DNA of 64,000 nt from Kitasatospora sp. NBC_01287 (GCF_026340565.1 NZ_JAPEPB010000001.1:930001-994000); one strand, 5' to 3'. Positions 52,419 through 61,667 are shown, counted from the first letter of the stretch. The notes: a model not told the origin generated them from the sequence alone. Translations and numbers: made by a program.

Positions 52419-53027
52419 TTGTCCCGGACCACCATGCGCACCGCCGGCGCTGCCGCGCTGCTGGCCGCCGGCCTGCTGCTCACCGGCTGCTCCTCGTCGT
52501 CGACCTCCGCCTCGACCCCTCCGGCGGCCTCCGCCTCGCCCTCCGCCTCCGGCGCGGGCAAGAACTCGCAGGCGATGGCCGCGTACACCTCCTGCCTGCA
52601 GCAGCACGGCGTCACGCTGCCCACCGGTCGGCCCAGCGGACGTCCGTCCGGCCGGCCGAGCGGACGTCCGAGCGGCAGCCCTGGTGGCGGCGGCGGATAC
52701 GGCGGCGGTGGCGGCTACTTCGGCGGCGGCGCCTCGGCCGACCCGTCGCGAGCGGCCGCGATGCAGGCCTGCGCCTCGCTGCGGCCGCAGGGCGGGCAGG
52801 GCGGCAAGGGCGGCGGCTTCAACAGCGCCACGTTCCAGGCCTTCACCAGCTGCCTCAAGGATCACAACGTGACCCTGCCGAGCAGCGATGGCGGGAACCC
52901 GCTGCGCAGCCTCAACACCGCCGACCCGAACACCGCGGCCGCCTACAAGACCTGTGCCCCGCTGCTGCCGACCCGCCCCTCCGGCGGCCCTTCGGACGAC
53001 GCCTCGCCCTCGCCGTCGGCCTCCTGA
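52419..53027 (+). CDS. Lipoprotein with duplicated Cys motif and RPSG repeats
   Basis: 202 residues from TTG 52419, chosen because aggagg lies 9 bp before it, whereas ATG 52434 is 24 bp away. The signal peptide ends in a lipobox LLTGC (Cys at about residue 24), so it is anchored on the outer membrane face. Two similar motifs carry a single Cys: MAAYTSCLQQHGVTLP and FQAFTSCLKDHNVTLP, with MQACASLRP and YKTCAPLLP as further Cys-containing copies, so four cysteines may form disulfides. Between them are RPSG repeats and a Gly/Tyr-rich linker. Function unknown; relatives in actinobacteria sit near efflux systems. Confidence 0.8.
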   Translation: MSRTTMRTAGAAALLAAGLLLTGCSSSSTSASTPPAASASPSASGAGKNSQAMAAYTSCLQQHGVTLPTGRPSGRPSGRPSGRPSGSPGGGGGYGGGGGYFGGGASADPSRAAAMQACASLRPQGGQGGKGGGFNSATFQAFTSCLKDHNVTLPSSDGGNPLRSLNTADPNTAAAYKTCAPLLPTRPSGGPSDDASPSPSAS

Positions 53028-53280
53028 CCCACCGGCACGCCGTCGGCTGCCGGTACACCGGCAGCTCACGGACGCTCGGTGCGGACGGCGGGACCCATGG
53101 TTCCGGCCGTCCGCACGCCGCCTGACCGGCTGTCACCTCGTGCCCGCCGCACCGCCCCCAGGGTGGCGCGGCGGGCACCTGCGTCTTGCCCGGGTCGGCC
53201 CGCCGCGCTCATCTCCTCGGCCCCGGCCCCCTCGAACTCCCTCGGGCCCGCCTCCATGCTGATCACCACCGCGTCATGGC
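53028..53280. other. Intergenic region 3' of lipoprotein gene
   Basis: No gene recognised between the lipoprotein stop and the terminator. Short open frames here are GC-bias artefacts. Confidence 0.4.
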
Positions 53281-53322
53281 GAAGCCGGGTGGGAAGGCGC
53301 CGTTGCCTTCCCACCCGGCTTC
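53281..53322. terminator. Bidirectional terminator, 18-bp perfect stem
   Basis: GAAGCCGGGTGGGAAGGC (53281-53298) pairs perfectly with GCCTTCCCACCCGGCTTC (53305-53322) across a 6-base loop, between the convergent lipoprotein and collagenase genes. Confidence 0.9.
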
Positions 53323-53370
53323 CGTGCGTCGGCGGCCGCAGCCGGCCGCGTCAGTACTGCTCAGTACTGC

Positions 53371-56055
53371 TCAGTACTGCGTGGACACCGTGACTCCGCT
53401 GAAGCCGGTCGCGGCGTACAGGGTGATGTAGCGGTATCCGGCGGTGGTGTTGGTGACCGTGATGGTCTCGTTGTTGCCGGAGTTGGTCGACTCGGCCGTG
53501 TACGCGGTGGGCGAGGCCCAGGTGTTGGGGTTGTAGTAGAGGTCCGCGTTACCGGTGCCGCCGCTGGAGGTGACGGTCAGGTTCGAGGTGCCGGCCGGCA
53601 GGTAGAGGTAGTAGTAGTCGCTGTTGCCCACGGTGGCCGCCTGGTTGGCGCGCGAGCAGTTCTGGTCCATGACGCGGGTGTCGGTCGCCGTGCAGGCCGG
53701 CAGCGTTCCGCCGCCGGTGCCTCCACCGGTGCCGAACACGTAACGCGTGGTCACGGTGACCCCGCTGAAGGCGGTGGTGGCGTGCAGGTCGATGTAGCGG
53801 TACCCGGGTGCGGCGTTGGTGCTGGTGACGGTGATGCTGTCGTTGTTGCCGGAGTTGGTCGACGAAGCCGTGAACGCGGTGGGCGAGGCCCAGGTGTCCG
53901 GGTTGTAGTAGAGGTCCGCGTTACCGGTGCCGCCACTGGTCGTGATGGTCAGCGTCGAGGTACCGGCCGGCAGGTAGACGAACAGGCCCTCGTCGTTGCC
54001 GGCGGCGGCCGACTCGTTGGTGCGGTAGCAGTTCTGGCCCATGGCGCGGGCGTCGGGGTCCGTGCAGGGGGTCGAGGGACCGTTCGAGCCGGCGTTGGCG
54101 AGCGCGTCGAGCCAGGCGCTGAAGTCGGCGTCGTAGCCGGTGCCGATGCTGTTGTAGACCGCGTAACCGCCCGCGTAGTCACCGGTGCGGAAGTGGGTGA
54201 GCATGTTGGCGATGTCCGCGGGGTGCTTCTCGAACATGTACCGCACCGCGAGGTAGCCCCACGGGTAGGTACGGGTCTGGTCGGAGTTGTCGTACGTGCT
54301 CTGGAACAGCGTGCTCAGCGCGTAGGTGTGCAGGCTGGCGTCGGCGATCGCCTCGGTGTCGGCGACGTTGCGGTAGCTGTAGGAGACGTACTCGGCCTGG
54401 CCCTCGATCCACCAGATGTCCGGGACCGTGATCTGCGTGGCGAAGTCGCCCTTCATGTCGTAGGCGCCCTGCATGAGGTGCGTGAACTCGTGGTTCAGGT
54501 TCCAGACCCGCGCCGGGAAGCCGTTGTCGGTGTCCCACTGGTACTGGACGGAGACGGGCTGGTTGGTGGGGTCGGTGATGTCCCCGGACAGCGTCTCACC
54601 ACCGTTGTTGGTGCTGTTGCCGAAGATCCAGCTGGAGTACGTCTGGTAGTCCTTGGAGCTCGCGAAGATGGCGAGCCGGACGTTCGTCTCGTACTGGCCG
54701 GGTATCGGGCTGGTGACCTTGTCCAGGTTCTGGAAGTACGGGACCTCGCTCTGCAGGCTGCTGCAGACCGCCGTCAGGTCCGCGGCGGTCAGCGCCTGCG
54801 TCAGCAGGGTGATCGTCGATCCGCAGGCCGTCGTGGTCGGCAGCGAGGCCGCGGTGAGCTGGGTGGCGAGGTTGCAGGTGCCGTAGTACGAGCACTGGGC
54901 CAGGTCGTCGGTGAAGGTCATCCCCGCGACACCGACCCACAGCGGCGCCGAGGTACCGGTGATCGCCGAGGCGCCCAGCAGGCCCTTCGCCAGCGGACGG
55001 ACCTTGGCCTGGAGCGCGGCGGTGTCCAGGAAGCGGGCGACCTCGGTGCCGGCGTTGGAGTCCAGGTAGTACGAGTCCCCGCTGAGTGCGGACGCGTGGT
55101 TCAGCGCGAACGCGTCGAGGGTGTCGATGATGCTCGGGTCCGCGGTGACCGCGGTGATGAACGCCGGGTTCTGGTGGCCGCGGAAGATCGGGGTGAAGAC
55201 GTCGTTGACGGCCGCGTCCATGCTGGCGTAGGCGTCGTAGGAGCTGTTGTAGGCGTTGAGCACCCGCTTGTAGGTGCTCAGGTAGCGGGGCTGCTCGTTG
55301 GCACTGTCCGTCAGGACGATGGCGTCGCCCGTGACGCCGCCGTTGGCATCGCTGACGTCCATGAAGTGCGGGGACGCCACGAAGGTGTCCAGTGCGCCCT
55401 CGATGGCGGTCGCCAGGGTCGGGCCGTACGTCCCGACATCCGTGGAGTCGTAGTACTGCGCGTAGTAGCCGGCGCGCAGGAAGAGCACCAGCTGCCACAC
55501 CGAGGTGGAGTTGTCACCGGGGTAGGTGGCCGAGCTGCTGCGGAAGGCGTTGGCCACGGTGACCATCTGCGCCTCGTTGAAGACGCTGTGCGCGGCGGAG
55601 CCGGTGACGGTGAACAGCGTGTTCACACAGTCCGTGGTCGAGGACTGGATGTAGGAGACCAGCGCGGCCCCGGACCGGCTGCCGAAGTCGGCGGCCGTAC
55701 AGGACTGCGCCGCCGCGAGGTTCGCGGCCTTGGAGCGTGCGCTGGGCTTCGACGCGGTCGACGTCGATGAGGCCGATGACTTGGCCGGCACCGGTGTCGC
55801 CGGCGCGGCCGGGCTGACCGGAGGCTGCTGTGCGGCGTTGACCCGTTGGCTTCGCACGTCGGCCTGCGTGGACCGGCTGGTGGTGGCGCCGAGCGGCGCC
55901 GACGACCGGGGCGCGCCCGCGGTGGGGGCGGGAGCGCTGGTCGAGGACTTCGGGGCGGTCGCGGCGAACGCCGGCGGAGCCAGCAGACCGGCCGTCGCGA
56001 TCCCGGCCGCCAGGGTGGCGGCCAGGAATCTGGGCAGGGCAAATCGATGGCGCAT
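53371..56055 (-). CDS. Secreted M9-type collagenase with two PPC domains
   Basis: 894 residues from ATG 56055 with aggag upstream (a TTG lies one codon earlier). A signal peptide covers about 1-32 (TLAAGIATAGLLAPPAFAA). A low-complexity Ala/Ser/Thr/Pro region to about 110 is followed by the M9 activator region and the metalloprotease: zinc motif HEFTH at about 521-525 and WWIEGQAEYVSY with the third ligand Glu near 550. Two C-terminal PPC domains, each starting CTDPDARAMGQNC or CTATDTRVMDQNC, are about 64% alike and end the protein. It digests collagen-like or other proteins outside the cell. An 11-bp inverted repeat sits 40 bp upstream and a LysR gene lies further upstream. Confidence 0.93.
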   Translation of the reverse strand: MRHRFALPRFLAATLAAGIATAGLLAPPAFAATAPKSSTSAPAPTAGAPRSSAPLGATTSRSTQADVRSQRVNAAQQPPVSPAAPATPVPAKSSASSTSTASKPSARSKAANLAAAQSCTAADFGSRSGAALVSYIQSSTTDCVNTLFTVTGSAAHSVFNEAQMVTVANAFRSSSATYPGDNSTSVWQLVLFLRAGYYAQYYDSTDVGTYGPTLATAIEGALDTFVASPHFMDVSDANGGVTGDAIVLTDSANEQPRYLSTYKRVLNAYNSSYDAYASMDAAVNDVFTPIFRGHQNPAFITAVTADPSIIDTLDAFALNHASALSGDSYYLDSNAGTEVARFLDTAALQAKVRPLAKGLLGASAITGTSAPLWVGVAGMTFTDDLAQCSYYGTCNLATQLTAASLPTTTACGSTITLLTQALTAADLTAVCSSLQSEVPYFQNLDKVTSPIPGQYETNVRLAIFASSKDYQTYSSWIFGNSTNNGGETLSGDITDPTNQPVSVQYQWDTDNGFPARVWNLNHEFTHLMQGAYDMKGDFATQITVPDIWWIEGQAEYVSYSYRNVADTEAIADASLHTYALSTLFQSTYDNSDQTRTYPWGYLAVRYMFEKHPADIANMLTHFRTGDYAGGYAVYNSIGTGYDADFSAWLDALANAGSNGPSTPCTDPDARAMGQNCYRTNESAAAGNDEGLFVYLPAGTSTLTITTSGGTGNADLYYNPDTWASPTAFTASSTNSGNNDSITVTSTNAAPGYRYIDLHATTAFSGVTVTTRYVFGTGGGTGGGTLPACTATDTRVMDQNCSRANQAATVGNSDYYYLYLPAGTSNLTVTSSGGTGNADLYYNPNTWASPTAYTAESTNSGNNETITVTNTTAGYRYITLYAATGFSGVTVSTQY

Positions 56056-56094
56056 CAATGCTCCTGAGTGAACGTGGGGGTCCGCCTCGGGTGG

Positions 56095-56130
56095 GGTCAG
56101 TGAGACGTGACATGTAACATCTCACTGACC
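56095..56130. promoter_or_regulatory. 11-bp inverted repeat upstream of collagenase
   Basis: GGTCAGTGAGA (56095-56105) and TCTCACTGACC (56120-56130) are perfect inverted arms with a 14-base AT-rich spacer that includes gtgacatgt (56107-56115). It lies 40 bp before the collagenase ATG; operator or 5'-UTR hairpin. Confidence 0.7.
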
Positions 56131-56237
56131 TCAGCCACTGACAACGCACCACGTGATAGGACATCGCCCGAGGGGTGATAACACCCGCGACTGTCGGAAA
56201 TCGCGGTGGCCGCCAACCCCCATGACACGGCGGCCGA

Positions 56238-57200
56238 TCAGCGTCGAGGCGCTCCGAACGTCCGCGGGGACCACGGCCGCTGGTGCGGTAGGTGTCCGGA
56301 GAGGTCGCGGTACGCCGCGGACGCGGACCGGTGGACGGTCTCGACGACCTCGTCGGCGACACCGCCCGACTGCCAGGCCAGCAGGTAGCGGCACCAGACC
56401 GGCCTGCCGGTCAGGGGTTTGACCAGCACACCGACGGACGGGCGGAAGGTCGCCTGCACGACCGAGACACCCAGCCCGGCGGCGATCATGTCCCGCAGTT
56501 GGCGCCGGTCGCCGAGGAACTGGTGCACGGTGGCCGGTCGGAATCCGGCGACCTGGCACGCGACGTAGAAGACCCCGGGCCAGCCGGCGCCGTCGTCGGG
56601 TGTCACGAACCAGGCGTCCTCGGCCAGTTCGGACAGCGAGACCTCGACCCGGTGGGCCAGCCGGTGGTCCGCCGGCAGCGCCACGAACGACGGCTCGGTG
56701 ACGATCGCGCGCAGCGCGACGGCCTCGGAGTGCCGCAGCTCCATACCGGGATAGTCGATGCCGATCGCGGCGTCCAGCTCACCGGCCTCCAGGAGTTCGA
56801 CCATCTCCGCCGAGGAGTAGACGGAACTGATGGTCAGCGCCAGCGCCGGCAGCGCCTTGCGGATCCGAACGACCAGGCCGGAGAGGATCGGGGTGTTGGT
56901 CGCGGCCAGCCGCAGGGTCCGGCCGGACCGTGCGGTCTCCCCGGCCAGGCTGCGACCGATGCCGTCCACCTGGGCGAGCACGTCGCGGGCCTGCGCGATG
57001 ACCTTCACGCCGAACGGGGTCGGGGCCACCCCCACCCGACTGCGGATGAACAGCTCCCCGCCGAAATAACTCTCGATCCGCTGGAGTTGGGTGCTCACGG
57101 CCGGCTGCGAGTAGCCCAGCAGCGCCGCCGCGCGACGCAGGCCACCGGCGTCGGCGATCGCACACACGAGGCGCAGATGACGAAGCTCCAGTTGTTCCAT
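56238..57200 (-). CDS. LysR family transcriptional regulator
   Basis: 320 residues from ATG 57200 with ggag upstream (an in-frame GTG lies one codon before). The N-terminal winged helix is LELRHLRLVCAIADAGGLRR then AAALLGYSQPAVSTQLQRIE. The effector domain has LRLAATNTPILSGLVVRIRK and LDAAIGIDYPGMELRHSEAV. It sits between two genes for secreted proteins (collagenase downstream on the same strand, HEYAE protein divergent), both of which have a gtgacatgt element upstream, so it is the prime candidate regulator. The effector is unknown. Confidence 0.9.
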   Translation of the reverse strand: MEQLELRHLRLVCAIADAGGLRRAAALLGYSQPAVSTQLQRIESYFGGELFIRSRVGVAPTPFGVKVIAQARDVLAQVDGIGRSLAGETARSGRTLRLAATNTPILSGLVVRIRKALPALALTISSVYSSAEMVELLEAGELDAAIGIDYPGMELRHSEAVALRAIVTEPSFVALPADHRLAHRVEVSLSELAEDAWFVTPDDGAGWPGVFYVACQVAGFRPATVHQFLGDRRQLRDMIAAGLGVSVVQATFRPSVGVLVKPLTGRPVWCRYLLAWQSGGVADEVVETVHRSASAAYRDLSGHLPHQRPWSPRTFGAPRR

Positions 57201-57594
57201 CACTGCTCCGGTAACGAGTCGATCGCCGAGGTCGTCCCCGTAGCGGCGGAAGCGGCAGCGCGGCGGACCGAGTGAACTTCGGGGAGTTCCGGGCGGCTCC
57301 GGTCAGCGCATTGTAGTTCGGGCAGCTCCTGAGGACGGCCGGGAAGGGCAGCCGGATGCCGAACTCCGAGCGGCGAACGGTCACCACGGGGTGGCGGGTT
57401 CAGCTGGCACCGGGCTCCGGCACGCCTTCCCCCTGACGCTCGATCAGCCCGTTTCGCACAGCATCAGACTTTCCCGAACTTTATCGGACACGCGGCCATG
57501 CCTGGCGTGTGACATGTGCAATTGTACATGCCGACCAGATCGGTGCGCGCATCCGCCACCGAAGACACCGAAGACACCGAGAAGGGGAACCACT
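57201..57594. other. Divergent intergenic region, LysR gene and secreted protein gene
   Basis: 394 bp without a gene. It holds the near-palindrome at 57513-57530 and, further upstream, AT-rich patches (aactttatcgg, 57477-57487). A direct repeat of gaagacacc precedes the aagggg ribosome site of the secreted protein. Confidence 0.4.
57513..57530. promoter_or_regulatory. Near-palindrome upstream of secreted HEYAE protein
   Basis: CATGTGCAATTGTACATG matches its reverse complement at 16 of 18 positions. It overlaps gtgacatgt (57509-57517), the same 9-mer found upstream of the collagenase. Confidence 0.55.
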
Positions 57595-59556
57595 GTGACC
57601 TCATCACGTTCAAGTGCGCGGCGCGGGACGGGGCTGCTCGCCTCCACCCTGCTCGCACTCGGCATGGTGCTGACCGGGCTCGCCGGCACCGCACAGGCCT
57701 CCGACGGCGTGCCGGACGCAACGTCGCATCCGGCATCCGCCGGGTGGGTTCAGACGCACGGCGACTGGGTCCAGATCCAGCCGGGTCACCCGCACGCCGC
57801 GCTGAGCGCGCGCCCCGCCTCGCAGTCCGGTCCGCAGTCCGGGCCGCAGTCCGGGCCGCAGTCCGGGCCGACGGCCAACGCCGACCCGGCCACGCCCGAC
57901 GTCGTGGTCAACAACGACCAGCCGAACATGACCTACCGCGGCGGCCAGGACTCGGTCGGCGTCACCTCCGGACCGCCCAAGGTCTACGTCATCTACTGGG
58001 GTTCCCAGTGGGGCACGGCCGGCCAGGACGCCGACGGCAACACCACGCTCTCCAACGACCCCGACAACGCCGCGCCCTACCAGCAGTCGTTCTTCAAGGG
58101 CCTGGGCACCAACGGCGACGCCTGGAGTGGCGTGCTGACCCAGTACTGCGAGAACGTGGCTTCTGGCAGCGGGAGTTGCCCCTCCGACGCCTCCCACGTC
58201 GGTTACCCGCAGGGCGGCGCGCTGGCCGGTGTCTGGGTGGACAACACGGCCGCCGCGCCCGACCGCGCCACCGAACCCCAGATCGCAGCCGAAGCAGCGG
58301 CCGCCGCCAAGCACTTCGGCAACACCACCACGGCGCAGAACCGCAACGTCCAGTACGTGGTCACCACGGCCAAGGGCATGGACCCGGACAGCTGGCACGA
58401 ACTCGACACCTGGTGCGCCTGGCACACCTTCGAGCGCTCCAGCTACGGCACGCTGGCGTACACGATCATGCCGTACCTGACCGACAACAAGTACTGCGGC
58501 ACCAACTGGATCAACCCCGGCCCGCGCGGCCGACTGGACGGCTACTCCATCCTCGGCGGGCACGAGTACGCCGAGACCCTCACCGACCAGAACGCGATGG
58601 GCGGTTGGATCGACCCGGCCGGCCAGGAGAACGGCGACAAGTGCGCCTGGATCACCCAGGGAACACCCGGCGGCCTGTTCAACCTGCAACTCGCCACCGG
58701 CCCGTTCGCCGTACAGACCACCTGGTCCAACGACCAGCACACCTGCTCGGGTTCACATCCCGTGGTGGCCAACCAGCCGCTCGTCGTCAGCACGATCTGC
58801 GACCAGACCGCCGCACCGGGCCAGCGGGTCAGCGTCCCGGTGATCGCCACCGACCAGGGCGCGCGACGGCTCACCTACCGCGCCACCGGCCTGCCGCGCG
58901 GCCTCGGCATCGACCCGCGCACCGGGGTCATCCACGGCCGCACCCAGGACCGCGGCTACCACGACGTCTCCGTCACGGTGCGGGACGACGCCGGCCACCA
59001 GGCAAGCACGCGGTTCTGGTACGGCTTCTTCGACTCGGGTGAGCACGGCTGCCTCGGCATCGAGCAGATCGTCGACCCCGGCTTCGAGGTCCCGGCGGAC
59101 GCCAAGGGCAACTACCCCGGCTGGTGGTCCCAGTCCTCGCCCGGGATCATCACCCAGTCCACCGCGCACCAGCCGCACTCGGGCGCCGGGTACGCCTGGC
59201 TGGGCCACAGTGCCGCCCAGGACGACTCGCTCTCCCAGGGTGTGGAGACCACGCCCGGTTACACCCGGGCCTCGCTCTCCTTCTGGCTGCACGTCGACTC
59301 CACGAACACCGCGCCGACCGCGCAGGACAGCCTGACCCTGGAGCTGGACGACCAGTACTCGGGCAAGCGGATCGCAGTCCTGCGGACCTGGACCAACCTG
59401 GACGCCACCAGCGGCTACGTCCCGGTCTCGATCGACCTGACACCTTACGTGGCAGCGGAGTTCGGATCCACGGTGATCGTGAAGCTCACCTCGCACGAGA
59501 CCGGCAGCGCCAAGACCGCGTTCCTGCTCGACGACACCTCCTTCCACCTGAGCTGA
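57595..59556 (+). CDS. Large secreted protein with HEYAE motif and C-terminal beta domains
   Basis: 653 residues from GTG 57595 with aagggg upstream. A signal peptide ends near residue 35 (LTGLAGTAQA). QSGP repeats (about residues 75-92) come from a 12-bp tandem duplication. The main domain (about 100-400) has VYVIYWGSQWGTAGQDADGN and GYSILGGHEYAETLTDQNA (HEYAE at 323-327), reminiscent of the secreted PHI-1/EXORDIUM-like family and possibly metal-binding. An Ig-like putative domain (about 405-480: RLTYRATGLPRGLGIDPRTG) and a jelly-roll-like end (about 490-653) follow. Divergent to LysR. No enzymatic activity can be assigned with confidence. Confidence 0.85.
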   Translation: MTSSRSSARRGTGLLASTLLALGMVLTGLAGTAQASDGVPDATSHPASAGWVQTHGDWVQIQPGHPHAALSARPASQSGPQSGPQSGPQSGPTANADPATPDVVVNNDQPNMTYRGGQDSVGVTSGPPKVYVIYWGSQWGTAGQDADGNTTLSNDPDNAAPYQQSFFKGLGTNGDAWSGVLTQYCENVASGSGSCPSDASHVGYPQGGALAGVWVDNTAAAPDRATEPQIAAEAAAAAKHFGNTTTAQNRNVQYVVTTAKGMDPDSWHELDTWCAWHTFERSSYGTLAYTIMPYLTDNKYCGTNWINPGPRGRLDGYSILGGHEYAETLTDQNAMGGWIDPAGQENGDKCAWITQGTPGGLFNLQLATGPFAVQTTWSNDQHTCSGSHPVVANQPLVVSTICDQTAAPGQRVSVPVIATDQGARRLTYRATGLPRGLGIDPRTGVIHGRTQDRGYHDVSVTVRDDAGHQASTRFWYGFFDSGEHGCLGIEQIVDPGFEVPADAKGNYPGWWSQSSPGIITQSTAHQPHSGAGYAWLGHSAAQDDSLSQGVETTPGYTRASLSFWLHVDSTNTAPTAQDSLTLELDDQYSGKRIAVLRTWTNLDATSGYVPVSIDLTPYVAAEFGSTVIVKLTSHETGSAKTAFLLDDTSFHLS

Positions 59557-59564
59557 TCCCTCAC

Positions 59565-59602
59565 CGCGCCGTCCCGGCCCACCCCTGGGCCGGGACGGCG
59601 CG
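59565..59602 (+). terminator. Terminator, 16-bp perfect stem
   Basis: CGCGCCGTCCCGGCCC (59565-59580) pairs perfectly with GGGCCGGGACGGCGCG (59587-59602) across a 6-base loop, 9 bp after the stop of the secreted protein gene. Confidence 0.88.
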
Positions 59603-59692
59603 CATCGCCGCAGCGGGCGTGGCACTCACCTCGCTTGAGCGACACCGCCCTGCCAACCGGCCCCTCCTGTCGTGCGGGCTTGCGGTCAGTCC

Positions 59693-60622
59693 TCAGACGC
59701 TCTCGATGCGTCCGACGATCTCCTCACACAACTCGTGGGTGCGCAGGGCATCGTGGGCGTCGAGGACCTTGCCGGACCGGACGGCGTCCAGGAAGCTCAC
59801 CACGATCTGCTCGATGCCGCGTTGGCGGGCCACCGGGACCCAGTCACCGCGCCGGCGGACCGTGGGCTGACCGCGATGGTCGATGACCTCCGCGAGGTTC
59901 ACCACGGCGCGCTTGGAGTCGCCGCCGGAGACCTCCAGGATCTCCTCGGTCGAGCCGCTGACCCGGTTCATGATGCCCAGCGCCGTGAAGCCGTCCCCAG
60001 CAAGGGTGAGGACTACGTGCTCCACCAGGCCGTCCCGCTCGCGGGCCCGGACGTCCACGTGCTCGATCTCGCCGGGCACGAGGAAGCGGAGCAGGTCCAC
60101 CACGTGGATGAAGTCGTCGAAGACCAGCGAGCGAGGCGCCTCCGCCAGGCCTTCGCGGTTCTTCTGCAGCACGATCAGGTCGCGCGGGCGCTCCTTCGCC
60201 TGCACGTAGCCGGGCGCGTGCCGCCGGTTGAAGCCCACCATCAGCGAGCGGCCGCACCGGTCGGCGAGGTCGACCAGGCGGCGGGCCCCGTCCAGGGTGT
60301 GGTCGAGGGGCTTGTCGACGTAGACCTCGACGCCGGCCGTGAGCAGTTGCTCGACGATCGCGACGTGCTGGTCGGTGGCGGCGTGCACGAACGCCGCCCG
60401 GATGCCGCTGGCGATCAGCTCGCCGAGGTCGGTGAACCGGTGTGCCGCCTCGACGCGGTAGGTGTCACCGAGCCGGTCGAGCTTGGCCCGGTCACGGGTC
60501 ATCAGCCGCAGATCGAGGCCCGGCAGGGCGGTGAGCACCGGCAGGTAGGCCTTCTGCGCGATGTCGCCCAGGCCGATCACCCCGACCGGGAGCGCGGCGT
60601 CGAGGGCGGGGGTCTGACTCAT
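59693..60622 (-). CDS. Gfo/Idh/MocA family oxidoreductase
   Basis: 309 residues from ATG 60622 with aggag upstream. The Rossmann half starts VGVIGLGDIAQKAYLPVLTA (GxGxxA-type NAD(P) motif); the signature VEVYVDKPLDHTLDGARRLV contains the conserved catalytic Lys of E-K-P; the next segment MVGFNRRHAPGYV has the R-R/H pair. The C-terminal alpha/beta domain has LVFDDFIHVVDLLRFLVPGE with the His of the active site. It oxidises or reduces a sugar, inositol or related hydroxyl; the substrate is unknown. It lies downstream of a LysR gene on the same strand, with a 103-bp gap. Confidence 0.92.
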   Translation of the reverse strand: MSQTPALDAALPVGVIGLGDIAQKAYLPVLTALPGLDLRLMTRDRAKLDRLGDTYRVEAAHRFTDLGELIASGIRAAFVHAATDQHVAIVEQLLTAGVEVYVDKPLDHTLDGARRLVDLADRCGRSLMVGFNRRHAPGYVQAKERPRDLIVLQKNREGLAEAPRSLVFDDFIHVVDLLRFLVPGEIEHVDVRARERDGLVEHVVLTLAGDGFTALGIMNRVSGSTEEILEVSGGDSKRAVVNLAEVIDHRGQPTVRRRGDWVPVARQRGIEQIVVSFLDAVRSGKVLDAHDALRTHELCEEIVGRIESV

Positions 60623-60725
60623 CGGGGCTCCTGGGATACGGATGATCATCGACCTCACCCACCCTACGGGCAGAGCGGCGGCGAGCGGGCTCCGCTCGGG
60701 CGGGCTCCGAACAGCCGTACTCCGG

Positions 60726-61667
60726 TCAGGCGGGCTCCGCGGCGGCTGCCACGGGCCGGCCCAGTTCGGCCGCGGCCGCCTCCAGCGCCCGTAGCACCGG
60801 GCGGATCAGCGGGTGCTGCTCGGCGCCGCCGCGCACGGCCGCGAAGACCTTGCGGGTGGCGAGCTCGCTGTCCACCGGGCGCACCGCGACCCGCGACAGG
60901 TCGACCCCGCGCAGCGCCGAACGCGGCACCAGGGCCACCCCCGCGCCCGCCGAGGCCAGCGCCAGCACCGCGCTGAAGTCGTCCGAGGAGTGCACCAGGC
61001 GCGGGGTGAAGCCGGCGTGCTCGCAGGCGAGCAGGACCACGTCGTGGCAGGGGTTGCCGGGGTAGGGGCCGATCCACGGCTCGGCGGCCAGCTCGGCCAT
61101 CGGCAGCGGCCCGGGCCGCCCGGCGAGCCGGTGGTCCAGCGGCAGCACCGCCTCGAACGGCTCGGCGTAGAGGGGGAAGCGGGCCAGCCGCTGGTCGTCG
61201 GCCCGGGGCGCGCCACGGTACTCGACGGCCACCACCAGGTCGGCCTGTCCGTCCAGCAGCATCGGCAGGCTGGCGTCGCCCTCGACGTCCAGCACCTGGA
61301 GCCGCACGCCGGGGGCGGCGGTGGCCAGCGCGCCGATCGCGGGCGCCAGCACCAGCGCGATGCCGGTGGCGAAGGAGGCCACCGTGACCTGGCCCTGAGC
61401 ACCGCCCGCGTAGGCGGCGAGGTCGGCCTCGGCCCGCTCCAGCTGGGCCAGCACCGCGTCCGCGTGGCCGACCAGGATCTCGCCGGCCGCCGTCAGCCGC
61501 ACCCCGCGCCCGTCCCGGGCGAGCAGCGCGTGCCCGGTCTCCTGCTCCAGGGCGGCCAGCTGCTGGGAGACGGCCGACGGGGTGAGGTAGAGCGCGGCGG
61601 CCGCGGCGGTCACCGTTCGGTGGTCCGCCACGGCACGCAGGGTGCGCAGGCGTCTGGCGTCGATCAC
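60726..61667 (-). CDS. LysR family transcriptional regulator
   Basis: 313 residues from GTG 61667, with a weak gagg upstream. The winged helix is RRLRTLRAVADHRTVTAAAA then LYLTPSAVSQQLAALEQETG. The effector domain shows QVTVASFATGIALVLAPAIG, LVVAVEYRGAP and PWIGPYPGNPCHDVVLLACE. It lies 90 bp after kbl on the same strand and could regulate the tdh-kbl pair or the oxidoreductase downstream. No divergent partner exists, unusual for LysR. Confidence 0.9.
   Translation of the reverse strand: MIDARRLRTLRAVADHRTVTAAAAALYLTPSAVSQQLAALEQETGHALLARDGRGVRLTAAGEILVGHADAVLAQLERAEADLAAYAGGAQGQVTVASFATGIALVLAPAIGALATAAPGVRLQVLDVEGDASLPMLLDGQADLVVAVEYRGAPRADDQRLARFPLYAEPFEAVLPLDHRLAGRPGPLPMAELAAEPWIGPYPGNPCHDVVLLACEHAGFTPRLVHSSDDFSAVLALASAGAGVALVPRSALRGVDLSRVAVRPVDSELATRKVFAAVRGGAEQHPLIRPVLRALEAAAAELGRPVAAAAEPA

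Noticed and set aside
57516..59042. 508-codon + strand frame over the secreted HEYAE protein
   Set aside because: It is an Arg/His-rich shadow of the real frame, which has a signal peptide, domains and ribosome site.
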